Below, piece after piece: positions 23,653-34,220 of a DNA stretch of 64,000 nt (within the stretch, counting starts at the first letter, position 1; each line of letters starts with the position of its first letter). The translations under genes were made by a program, and so were the position numbers. The stretch comes from Akebia trifoliata. Its lineage: Eukaryota; Streptophyta; Magnoliopsida; Ranunculales; Lardizabalaceae. The stretch lies in contig JADQWC010000479.1 of NCBI GenBank assembly GCA_017979445.1, forward strand, positions 1 to 64,000, written 5' to 3'. The notes under the pieces were generated by a model. It saw only the letters and a program-made list of their open reading frames with translations. It was not told where the DNA came from and did not search any database.

Positions 23653-24785
23653 ACAAACAGCCAGCTCCGATCAGCATCCTGGGTCTACTACAAAAATTAG
23701 AAGAACATCAAAAAGTACTGCTGAGAATTCTAGGAAAATCGCATGTACCTACAACTACTTCGCCAGCACAGTTAGAACAAACAGTGGGTCAAATCATGGC
23801 TCCTAACCCCATCATCTTCACAGAAAGTGAGTTCGTGCCAGAAGGACGGGGGCACGTCAAGCCACTAAATATCATGGTCATGTGCAAGGGCATGATGGTT
23901 GCTAGGGTGTTAATCGATAATGATTCAGTCCTCAATGTATGTCCTCTCGAAACCTTTCGAAAACTTAATGCGGACTGGTTGCATGTTAAATCCAACAATA
24001 AGGTTGTCCGAGGTTTCGACAGCTCGAGAAGGGACTCTCTGGGAGAGATAGATTTACCAATCACTATAGGACCCTGCACCTTCGAGGTAACATTCGAGGT
24101 CATGGAGATACCTACAACCTTAAACTTGTTGCTGGGCAGGCCGTGGATCCATATAGCAGGGGCTGTACCGTCTTCGTTGCACCAAAGAGTCAAATTCATC
24201 ATGGGGAAGAGAATGATATCAGTACTAGCAGAAAATCTCATCCTGGCGAGGAGAGTTCCGGACGTCCCCTTTATTAACATTGAGATGACAAAGGACAAAA
24301 CACCTTACCATTCCTACCAATTCGCTGCTGTCAATCATGTTGAAAAGGGGAAGAAAAAGGTAAAGGCAGAGCTGTCAAGGGCAAATCTGATGGTTGGACG
24401 AGTTCTAAAGAAAGCAGGTTATCGACCCAGACAAGGGTTGAGACCAGGAGGAAGAGGGAAAGCTACACCAATCATTGCAAACAAGCACACGCCTTACTTC
24501 GGTCTTGGCTTCAGACCTACAAAGAAAGACATTGCTGACATGAACGAAAAGAAAAGAGAACTCCGGTTAGCAAGACGACAGAACCGAGAGCCAAACGTTC
24601 GGAATCTAGGCAAGGTTCCTCACATCAGCATTAGCTTCCCGAAATCACAAGTCAGACCCGACAATCTATCGGAACCACTGCCAACAAAGTTAACCAGAAA
24701 GAAGAAAACAGTAAGTTTCAAACCCCAACGCATTCGAGAAGACTTAGTCGTTGAGTTCCAATCATCCTTCTCAACTCAGCATTGA
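23653..24785 (+). pseudogene. Outer element aspartic protease region
   Basis: One frame of about 380 codons. Seen: 'LIDNDSVLNVCPL' at about 23910-23950, the retroviral-type protease active site with Asp retained but the usual Gly replaced (DND, compatible with a G-to-A change); and 'LLGRPWIH' at about 24130-24155, the second conserved protease element. It cleaves the Gag-Pol polyprotein in the family. A Gly-rich basic stretch ('RPRQGLRPGGRGK') follows at about 24425-24465. The active-site change and the frame break before it make this copy doubtful as an enzyme. The N-terminal part begins in the overlap at 23640. Confidence 0.85.
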
Positions 24786-25490
24786 TGTCTTATTCAATGG
24801 GGATTCTGATAAAAGTCTCTTAGAGACTGCTCTAGAATCCACAAAAGTGGAAACCACCACGAGCCAAGTGAAAAAATCACCCTTCCCCACTGGCATCGAC
24901 TGGGCATCAGTCATTATCCCACCAAGCTTGGGAGGGACTATGCCCCAACTTAACAAAGATCAATCGGAGATAATGGTCATCTCCGAACCACCGATCAAAT
25001 CACTCAACAAATCATCTTCACATCTCATCCGCCCCCTCAGAGAAAAGAAAATTTTGAATAATTGAGATGAATTCCCATTGACCCTTGAGGCTGTTGAGGC
25101 CTAAAAAAAAACACCATTAAAAGAATCTAGTTTGCCCGAGGATCATAACGAGCCCTCATCCTCGGGTAATGACTATTTTGAGGGCTCCCTATCTTTATTA
25201 ATGAATTTGCATGATTATTCTTCTTATTTCAGGTATTCGAAAAGCAACAAAAAAATAAATATTCCTCAAAAAGTAAAAAAATTAAAAATTTCTCAAAAGA
25301 CAAAAAAATCTGAAGCTTTCAAAATTGCAAAAAAATAGATATTTTCCAAAAACAAAAAAAAGAGTTTTCAAGAGATCTGTCTCAATCAAATGAGTATCCA
25401 GATAAAATAGAATTTGAAAGGGACGAGTATGATTTCGATCTTGAACTCGACTTTGACCTCATAGGGATCGAAGAAGAGTCTGAGGACGAA
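24786..25490 (+). other. Pro-RT linker / candidate Ogre intron
   Basis: Broken frames (24751-25065 and 25132-25338, same register) with acidic or Asn/Lys-rich content and an A-rich stretch at 25240-25370. Ogre elements are reported to have an intron between protease and RT that is spliced in part of the transcripts. The AT-richness and position fit that, but no splice-site pair stands out clearly. Confidence 0.4.
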
Positions 25491-27762
25491 ATGAAGTACC
25501 CGCCTAAAGAAATCAAAGACTTAGTAGAACGTCACGAGAAAGGTGTTCAGCCAAACATTGAGGATACAGATTCAATCAATCTTGGTACCGAAGAGGACCC
25601 ACAAATTATCAAGATCAGCCTTATTAACGTCGTAACAAAAGGAAGAAATGATCAAACTCTTACGGAAGTATCAAGATGTCTTCGCATGGTCATACAGAGA
25701 TATGCCTGGATTGGACACAGATCTTGTTTTACACAAGCTACCAATTGCCTCCGGAAGCAAACCAATCAAGCAAAAACTAAGAAGACTAAAGCCCGAATGG
25801 ACCCTCAAAGTCAAAGATGAGGTCATGAAGTAGTTCGAAGCAGGATTCCTTGCAGTTTCTACATACCCTGAGTGGTTGGCTAATGTCGTCCTAGTACCCA
25901 AGAAAGATGGAAAGATACGCATGTGTGTTGACTATCGAGACTTGAACAAGGTCAGTCCTAAGGATGATTTCCCACTACCACACATCGACACTCTAGTCGA
26001 CAGTACAGTAGGACACGACATGTTCTCGTTCATGGACAGCTTCTCAGGCTATAATCAGATAAAAATGGCAGAAGAAGACCAAGAAAAGATTGCATTTATC
26101 ACACCATGGGGTACTTTCCACTACAAAGTCATGCCATTCGGACTAAAGAACACAGGAGCGACTTATCAACGGGCTATGACCGCATTATTCCACGATATGA
26201 TCCATAAGGAAATGGAGGTCTATGTAGACGACATGATTGCTAAATCCGACATCGAAGAAGACCATTTGACGAATCTAAAGAAGTTGTTTGACAGGCTGAG
26301 GAAGTACAGTTTAAGGCTAAATCCTGCAAAATGTGTATTCGGGGCAACATCGGGCAAACTACTGGGTTTCATCGTCAGCAGAAGAGGCATCGAGATAGAT
26401 CCGGCAAAAACCAAGTATATCCTCGAGATAAAAGCACCCATTTCAGATAAAGATGTTCGGGCATTCTTAGGGAGAATATAGTATATTAGCCGTTTCATTG
26501 CTCAACTTATGCCTATCTGTGAGCCGGTCTTCAAACTACTCAGAAAGGACATACCGAAAAAGTGGAACGAAGACTGTCAGGAAGCATTCGATAAGAGCAA
26601 GCAATATCTGTTCAATCCACCAGTCCTAGTCCCTCCTACTCCAGGACGACCCCTAATTATGTACATCTCAATGCAAGAAACGTCAATGGGGTGTATACTA
26701 GGGCACGATGAATCAGGATGGAAGGACCAGGTCATCTACTATCTCAGCAAGAAATTTACCAAGTACAAAGCGAAATATTCGATACTTGAGAAAATTTGTT
26801 GTGCACTAGCCTGGGCATCTCAACGACTACATCACTATTTACTTAGTTACTCAACTATGCTTATTGCCAGAATGGACCCCCTCAAGTACCTTTTCGAGAA
26901 ACCGGCATTAACAAGTCGTACAGCAAAGTGGCAATTATTATTATCTGAGTTTGACATCACCTATGTCACTCAAAAAGCCATCAAAGGGCAAGCAATCGCC
27001 GACTACCTAGCCGAGCACTCCTTGCCTGACTACGAGCCATCAAAAATGAACTTTCCTGATGAAGCCATACTGATCACTGAGGTTGAAGACGATGATGAGG
27101 AGCCAGGTTGGAAAATGTACTTCGACGGAACAGCCAATCAGAAAGGAAATAGAATATAGGCAGTTTTGATCAAGCCAGATGGATCTCACATGCCAATCGC
27201 AATCAGACTAAAATTCCAATGTTCCAACAATGAGGCTGAATACGAAGCATGCATAGCAGGGTTGAAGGCAGCACTAGATCTCGAGGTAGATGAGATCAAT
27301 ATTTTCGGAGATTCAAACTTAATAGTCTATCAGACGACTGGAGATTGGAAGACCTGATAGCAGAGACTGGTCCCCTACCATGAGTATCTGGAAGAACTAA
27401 GCTCGCGTTTTGATAAGATTTTATTCATGTACATGCCGAGAGCTAAGAATCAGTTTGTAGATGCACTAGCTACACTTGCTTCTATGATCAACATCTCGGA
27501 AGACCTAATCATCGACCCTATTGAGATTGGAATTCAAGATGAGCCAGCCTCTTGGTTACCCGTCGAAGTAGAAGAATCTGAAGAAAAGCCATGGTATTCT
27601 GATATCAAGGCATATCTTGAAGGTCGAACGCTCCCCTCAGACGCAATGCCAAATGATAGAAGGACCATTCAGAAGCTAACAGGGCAATTTTTCTTGAGCA
27701 ACGGTATTCTGTACAAGAAGTCGCACCATGAGATATTACTCAGGTGTGTGGCAGAAACAGAA
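25491..27762 (+). pseudogene. pol: Outer element reverse transcriptase and RNase H
   Basis: Collinear with Ty3/gypsy Pol in one frame from about 25620, entered by a frameshift from the frame starting at 25491. Seen in order: 'VFAWSYRDMPGLD' (about 25678), 'VPKKDGKIRMCVDYRDLNK' (about 25897), 'FSFMDSFSGYNQI', 'MPFGLKNTGATYQR', the catalytic 'YVDDM' at 26221-26235, the thumb and connection, then RNase H with the four acidic residues: 'YFDGTA' (27119), 'NNEAEYEA' (27229), 'FGDSN' (27304) and 'FVDALATLAS' (27454). In-frame stops: TAG 25831, TAG 26479, TAG 27157, TGA 27355, TAG 27358. Most fit C-to-T changes of CAG or CGA codons. All catalytic motifs remain although the gene is dead, so decay is recent relative to domain divergence. 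Confidence 0.93.
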
Positions 27763-28839
27763 GCAAAATGACTAATTGAGATTGTACATGGGAGAGTCTG
27801 TGGGCCCCATATGAATGGTCATATGCTGGCCAAGAAAATCATAAGGATGGGATACTATTGGTCGACAATGGAGAGTGACTGCTATCAGCATGTCCGCAAA
27901 TGCCATCTATTTCAGATCTACGCCAACAAGATCAATGCCCCACCTTTAGAACTACATAATATGACCACTCCTTGGCCCTTCTCACTCTAGGGCATGGACG
28001 TCATTGGGCAGATCTCGCCAAAAGCTGCAAACAGGCATTGTTTCATCTTTGTTGCTATCGATTACTTCACCAAGTGGGTAGAAGCGTCTTCATACTCCAA
28101 TGTCACTAAGAGCAACGTCATGAAGTTTGTCAAGAACAACATCATTTGTCGGTATGGCCTTCCAAGCGGATTGGTAACTGACAATGCCAAGAACTTCAAG
28201 AACAAAAATATGATCAAAATGTGCGAAGACTTCCATATCACTCATCACAACTTTGTACCCTACAGACCTAAGATGAATGGAGCAGTCGAAGCAGCCAACA
28301 AGAATATCAACAAAATAATCGAGAAGATGGCAGTTACATACAAAGATTGGCACGACATGTTGCCCTTTGAACTATACGCCTACAGAACCTCGTTCAGAAC
28401 TTCGACTGGGGCAACTCCGTATTCATTGGTCTATGGAATGGAAGCAGTCTTACCCGTAGAGGTTGAGATTCCCTCCCTCCGAATCTTAAAAGAAACAGAG
28501 TTAGATGAAACTGAATGGATTCAAGCCCGGTTTGATCAGCTAAATCTGATTGAAGAGAAACGCCTTGCAGCCATTTGCCATGGACAGATCTATCAACGAC
28601 GAATAGCTCGTGCCTATAACAAAAAGGTTAAGCCTAGAGATTTCTCATCGGGAAACCTTGTATTGAAGAAGATTCTGCCAATCCAAGAAGACGTCAGAGG
28701 AAAGTTCAGACCGAACTATGAGGGACCATTCATCGTGCAAAAGGTAATGACAGGAGGGGCTCTGATCCTCACAGAAATGGACGGACAAGTCTTCCTGCAA
28801 CCAATCAATGCTAACACTGTCAAGAAATACTACTCCTAA
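27763..28839 (+). pseudogene. int: Outer element integrase
   Basis: Same frame as RT. Seen: the HHCC zinc-binding segment between about 27784 and 27905 ('IVHG', 'GPHMNGH', 'CYQHVRKC'); the core with 'MDVIGQ' (27994), 'VTDNAKNF' (28174) and 'MNGAVEAANKN' (28273), giving the D, D-35-E catalytic triad; and 'TGATPYSLVYGMEAVLPVE' at about 28405-28460. The end has a 'GKFRPNYEGPFIV' C-terminal element. No chromodomain follows, as expected for the Tat lineage. Stops at 27769 (TGA) and 27988 (TAG, where TGG is expected before 'GMDVIG') break it; from 27994 the frame is intact for 281 codons to TAA at 28837. The enzyme inserts element DNA with a 5-bp target duplication. Confidence 0.93.
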
Positions 28840-30163
28840 AACTGATCCTAAGATGACGAAAGGCCATCTTTGCTATTCTAAACCAACTATCAACCTTAGT
28901 CAACCCTTTTGAGCCATCACGTTCATTTCTTAACCTAAAACTAGGGTAAGTCAACAATTACAAAAAAAAAAGGGTGACAAAAGAAAAGAAAATCAGATAA
29001 ACAGAAAAAACAAAAACATCGAAATACTCTTGGCCCGCATGAGGATAAACTGTGAACGGCTAAAAATACAAAAAAATCAAGAAAGTCAAAAACTCGAACA
29101 CCTGATCTTGGCTCGATCAAAATTTTCAGTCTAAACAAGTTCGAGAGACGTTGGGAGGAGACATAGATCACTTTTTTGAAACAAAAATAGACGAACCATA
29201 TGTCTAGCCCACTTTAGATAAACTAAGACCCAGACCTTAACCTTTTTGTATCCTTCCACTACCATAAATCTAAGCCAACGTTTCGTCCCACTAAAAGTCC
29301 TTTCTGATCAGGGAATGTTCTAGGGCAACATAATGACAATGGCAGCACCAATGATCTTGTGACTTGGTCCAGACCTCCAAGTCTTATTAGTCGTTAGAAG
29401 ACTCGAGAGGGGAATCTCGATTGAATACATGAAAAAAAATACAAGCATAGTCTAAAAGGGCATAGTGAAAACCTGAAAGGGCGCTATGAGTAAAAAAATC
29501 AGACTATGGCAAGATCAAAGCCACTGACACGATGAAAATCCCAAAAAGGACATTGATTTGCAAAAATGTGAAAATCAGGTCTGGTGAAAATCGTAATTGG
29601 CACCAGGGGTAATAAGGGTCTTTTAAAATAAAATAAAAAAACTACTGGCCCGCAAGAGTATAAACTATGAATGGTAAAAATCCCTCTAAAATCCCAAGAC
29701 CCAAATAGATAATAGTCTTCCAAAACCAGGGCAGTGGGGATGACTCTAAAGGAACCAGAAGAACAATTGGCGTTTATATCCTCTGTGGTTGGCAAAAATA
29801 CCAAGATCGTCACAACCAAAGATTTTACAAACTCTGAATTTATCGTACTCATTTGATAATGACATTTCATAAAATTTTAAAAAGAAAAACTACTGTTTTG
29901 GTCAATGATGAAAAAATCTAAGACTTATTCAAACTTCAAGTTTTCCAAGCATTAGATACACCTGAGGCCAGGTAAGTAAAAAACCTATTTTCTTTTTATT
30001 ACAAAAAATAAAAAATAAAAATAATAATAATAATAATAAAAATAGGGTACCATCGTTACCACCTCGGCGTCCGAAGCATCACGACTCACTAGGTAAGACA
30101 CGAAGGCATCAAAGCAGGGACCCTGAGCAAACCTCTCCTGAGATCACTCTCCGGGCCTATTGA
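28840..30163 (+). other. Outer element region between integrase and cargo
   Basis: No gene supported. Contains A-rich tracts and two copies of a phrase like 'tggcccgcaagagtataaac' followed by 'tatgaatgg' (about 29030-29060 and 29644-29672), plus 'gaaaacctgaaagggcgc' near 29468, of the kind seen in Ogre 3' regions. An (AAT)n run is at about 30023-30041. Confidence 0.5.
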
Positions 30164-30994
30164 GGGGAACCATTGTGGGTGCATAACCTTGATCATGCTT
30201 ATGAAATTCTAAGTGAAGATGAGTACATACAAACATTCCCGCGGGAAATTGGGCCAAAACCATTTGGATTGAAGTCAGAAGTTTCTCGAGAAACTACCAT
30301 TGTTATCATGAATCACATCAACCTTGTTGAGATCCTTATGGATGTGAATTAGTGGTCCACCGTGTTTTCTAGCATTATTTCAAGAGCAATGACTCTTGAG
30401 GTCGTATCAACAGGCGTAGCAGAAAACTACAATGGAGCCCTTCAAGTGATGATAATAGAATTTCAAGTCCCTTCACCTCTGGTTCCGACTTGAGAGAGTT
30501 TCGTTGTAAGATATTGTAAATAACATGACGAACGGATTTGGGTGGTGGTCGATGTTTCCTTAGATCATTTGTGTCCTAGCCCGATATCGAGATGTCGAAG
30601 AAGGCCATCAGGCTATTTAATCCAAGAAATGCCAAATGGTCACTCCAAGTTCATATGGGTCAAACATGCAGAAGTGGATGACAAAGCAATTTACAGTACA
30701 TATAGAACACTGGTTAACTCTGACCTTGGATTTGGAGCAAAGCGATGGGTTACTACCTTAGATCGACAGTGCGAACGCCTTGCAAGTGTTATGGTTAGTA
30801 ACATACCAGCTAGAGATATTGGTGTGATAATGAATTAAGAAATACGAAAGAGTATGTTGATATTGCAAAAGAGTACCACCGATGCAACAGGCTCGTTCGT
30901 AGTCTATGCTCTTGTTGATATTGTTGCGATGAATGCGGCTTTAAATGGGGGCGACTCAGACTATGTAGCCCTCCTGCCTTTAGATCTTAGTTGA
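30164..30994 (+). pseudogene. Captured HD-ZIP class IV (START domain) gene fragment
   Basis: Seen: one unbroken reading register of 277 codons matching the START region of class IV HD-ZIP factors. Examples are 'EPLW' and 'SEDEYIQTFPR' (30166-30245), 'MNHINLVEILMDVN' (30309-30350), '[15 protein letters not shown]' (about 30400-30450), '[10 protein letters not shown]', '[18 protein letters not shown]' (about 30587-30640), '[17 protein letters not shown]', '[21 protein letters not shown]' (30735-30797), and after a jump '[10 protein letters not shown]' and '[11 protein letters not shown]'. These proteins (ANTHOCYANINLESS2/PDF2 type) control epidermal cell identity; the START domain is a lipid-binding module. 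The homeodomain and leucine zipper are absent. Stops TAG 30350, TGA 30491, TAA 30521 and TAA 30836 are all explained by C-to-T changes. There are no introns and no frameshifts. Near 30850 the match jumps far downstream in the family (from 'RKSM' to 'LILQ'). It lies in sense orientation between integrase and the polypurine tract. Confidence 0.88.
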
Positions 30995-31380
30995 TTCGAC
31001 CCCAACAACAAAACTCCCTCTTGGATAAAATAAAAAAAAAAGAGTCAAAAATCATAAATCGAAAATCGAGAAAATATTTATAAAAAAATCAAAAAATCTC
31101 AAAAATCCTTTCGAGTTGCACTCAACTCCGATTTGTTAAAACACGACCAAAAATATCCAAATTTTAAAACTCATCAAACTTTCATCTAATCCGAGATCTT
31201 ACACAAGCTTCACGCCATCGAGATCAAGAAATTAATAAGGCAAAACTCTGTCAGACCCCGTGCTTGAGTAGTCATTTTCTACAAAAATCATCGATTTAAT
31301 CCGAAATTCGAAGTCGTGTTTTACAAAGTTCTCTTACCCGTGCAAATAGGGGTTTAGTCTATTCTTTGCACGCAATTCCT
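30995..31380 (+). other. Outer element 3' subterminal sequence
   Basis: No gene. About 31100-31380 is matched on the other strand by 57379-57690 (for example 'gtcagaccccgtgcttgag' near 31250 and near 57495), showing a conserved end shared by two Tat elements. Confidence 0.7.
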
Positions 31381-31395
31381 GCAACTAAGGGCAGC
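31381..31395 (+). other. Polypurine tract of the outer element
   Basis: GCAACTAAGGGCAGC directly precedes the 3' LTR start TGTAGACACCCC. The matching - strand tract at 57363-57378 ends in AAGGGCTGC. Confidence 0.6.
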
Positions 31396-33482
31396 TGTAG
31401 ACACCCCAATTTGAACGGGCCCATACTCTAAAAGGCCAAAAAATACAGATTTTTCAATAAAAATTGCCAACGGGCCTCAAAGGCCCAAATCAATCGAAAT
31501 ATGGCATTTTGATCGAATTGAGGCCCCTGAGACCTTCTAATGGTTTGGTGGGCCCATCAAAGGGATTTAACATACCCTACACCTTCCCAACCTTCATCGC
31601 TCCTCTCTTATATCCCGAAATACTCGATTTTCAACGAAATTCTCCAACGGGCCTAAAAAGCCCGATTTGCCAACACGTGGCATTTTAATCAAACCAATGA
31701 TTTCAAAAATCTCAAAAAAAATAAATAAAATTAAAAAACGAGACTTGAGACGCCTACCACCTCCTATGCCCTCCACCTCTCCACTTCCAAATCCGAAAAG
31801 ACCCTTAGCCCACCTAAGACCCATAAACCCTCAATCCTCCAAAATCAATCTCTCACATTTCCCTCATAACCTAAACTTGATCCCACATTACCTAAAATTT
31901 AAAACCAATCTAAACCCTCATAACCATTTCCAAGACAACTCCAAACCAATTCCTAAAATCCAAAACCATTTCATAACCCAAGCCCCATACACTAAAAGTC
32001 CACAAATCCCTTATCCATATACAATTAACATCCAACCCATAATCCTAACCCACAAACCACTACCCACATCAACCAATCACCATCTTGATAATCAAGGTGG
32101 GACACATGTCACCACCCCAACTCACCTCCCTCATCCCCAATCTATCCCATCACCTTTTCTCTAAACATCATCTACCCACACCCCTAACCTATACCTCCCC
32201 TAATCTACCCACATCAACCCATCACCTTTACTCTATAAAAAAATCTAATCTACCCACACCCCTAACCTATACCTCCCATAATCTACCCTCATCATTCCCT
32301 ACAAAACCAACATCTACAATCTAAACCCACACCCATCCTCTTAAATCAAACACTCATCCTCTCCCATCAACCCATCTCAACCCTTAATCTCCACCTATTT
32401 TGACACATGGCATCATCTCCCACACCCTCCCAAAATATCATTAACCACCCTCTTACACAATCCTTCTTTTAATTAAAATCTCATCCCCTCAACTCACTTC
32501 ACCAATTAATTACTCGCTTACACAATCCCATCCTCTCAATCACTCTTATTTATTTTATTCCATCTAATACTCAACCCAAATGAGTTGAAAGATCCAACCC
32601 ATTTGGATTGTAAAACAACCTATTTACTCTTCTTACACAAATGATCTTCAATCATCTCTAATTTACCCCCACCTTTCTCTTAAACCCCACACCATTCTAC
32701 CACTTCTCTTCATTTCACCCCATTATATCCGTAAAATAATCCCTCAACATCTATAAATACCCTGCTCCTCTTTCCACAAAAAGATCCCCAACTCTCACAA
32801 AAAATCTCTTACCAAGTCTGACATAAAAAAAAAGAACTCAAATCCTTACTCACCTCTCCTCTACTATTCTATTTTCATAATAATCTTCTAAAAAAATATA
32901 TATACACATTCTCTCATAGTCTACTAAGGACTCAAGAAGACATAGAAGAAGAAAGAAAGAAGAGAAGAGAAGCTTCAAGGTGGGTTCAAGACTCCATACC
33001 CCCCTCTTCTCTCTACCCTCTCTTCTTCCCTCTTCTATTATCCCCTCTCATCTTCATTTTATTTTAAATGACTTAGGATGAATGAACCTCAAGGCTAAGG
33101 ATCGATAAGGATCATCTCGATCAATGGGATGATCTTATGATCGAGCCGAAAGTAAACCCCTATTTAGGGTACAAATACACAACACGTGGCACTTCACTTT
33201 TGTCTTATATTTTCGATTAAAATGACCGAGTTGAGTTGAGGTTACCACTATTTAGTGGGGAGAAAAGGGTATCTAACACCTTCCCTTCTCTCCAACCGAG
33301 CCGCTTATCCCGAATCTCAAGGTTCGATTAGTTCCTATCCATCGTGAGTCACTAAATGTCAAAATGTCATTTTTTTGAAAAATGTACATCGGGTAACCAT
33401 TCACACCCACTTATAATATGAATGGTGGCGACTCCTAACCTTAGTAGATGTGGTCATCATAATTGAAAACTACGTATCTACA
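31396..33482 (+). repeat. 3' LTR of the outer Ogre/Tat element
   Basis: 2087 bp, beginning TGTAGACACCCC and ending TATCTACA. It matches 1-1110 plus 4549-5407 and contains the unoccupied target (32617-32621) of the solo LTR found in the 5' LTR. TATA box at 32752-32759. Open frames 31667-32164 and 32085-32324 are pyrimidine-rich and mirror those of the 5' LTR, so are not genes. Confidence 0.92.
32752..32759 (+). promoter_or_regulatory. TATA box of the outer element 3' LTR
   Basis: TATAAATA in 'catctataaataccctgct', identical in context to 4679-4686. In the 3' LTR it could drive readout transcription into 33483 onward. Confidence 0.6.
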
Positions 33483-34220
33483 CAACCAATATCATTATCC
33501 CTGGATATCCATTCATCAACCCACACACAATATTACAATGTAAAATGCAAACATCACCCTCGGGTATAACTCTTATATTTTACTGTTTCATCAATTTTTC
33601 CTTCTTTTTTTATTCTTACATTTTTTTTTATGTTTTCAAACACATCATTCATTTTTCGGATTCATTTACTCAATTATTCAATTTTTGATATTAAATCATT
33701 TTTCATATTTTGAAATTCATTTTTATTATTTAAATTAAAATTCACAAAACTTATATCAAAATAGGGTCCGAACAGTGCACAGAATCCAATTGGCGGAAAT
33801 AACCTAGTGAAATATCCTACCCACGTATAATTTGTTATAAAATAAAATTAAACATATCAAATATGCAAGTTGTGGCATGAATTTGAAATAACTAAAAGAA
33901 TTCTATAATTTTTAAACCCAATACATTTTTTTGATAAAATCCTAAATGTAGTTTTCACAATCTACAGTTATCAATAGAAATTGAAATTCCTTACCAATCT
34001 CTAGACGACATAATTGAAGCATATGCACGAAAATCGAGACAATCAGAGTAGAAATCAAGATGGATCAAACTTTGAGGGGAATATTTTTTGAATCTAACCT
34101 GGTGATTTCAAAGATCTCGATGCCATCGTCATTTCTCCCTTCTACGACGAAGGACGGTTTGACCTCAAAATAGATGAAATCTAAGGTCAAAGTTTTGAAA
34201 TTCCCGTATCATATACGGCT

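Larger units (their letters stand above)
1..33482 (+). mobile_element. Ogre/Tat-type Ty3/gypsy retrotransposon (outer element, 5' end cut by window)
   Basis: Seen: an LTR whose first ~115 bp lie left of the window ends at 5407. It is followed by a primer-binding site, ORF1, gag, protease, RT, RNase H, integrase, a captured gene fragment, a purine-rich tract and a second copy of the LTR (31396-33482). Removing the two nested insertions (1111-4543 and 10299-21516) leaves about 19 kb. Family knowledge: an extra ORF upstream of gag, great length, and the order gag-pro-RT-RH-INT without a chromodomain are features of the Tat/Ogre lineage. The LTRs begin TGTAGACACCCC and end TATCTACA. Both coding halves carry premature stops and frameshifts, so this copy cannot encode intact proteins. 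It is inserted in the LTR of an older Tekay-like element that resumes at 33483. The left target duplication is outside the window, so that junction rests on homology of 33483 onward to about 42098 onward. Confidence 0.88.
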
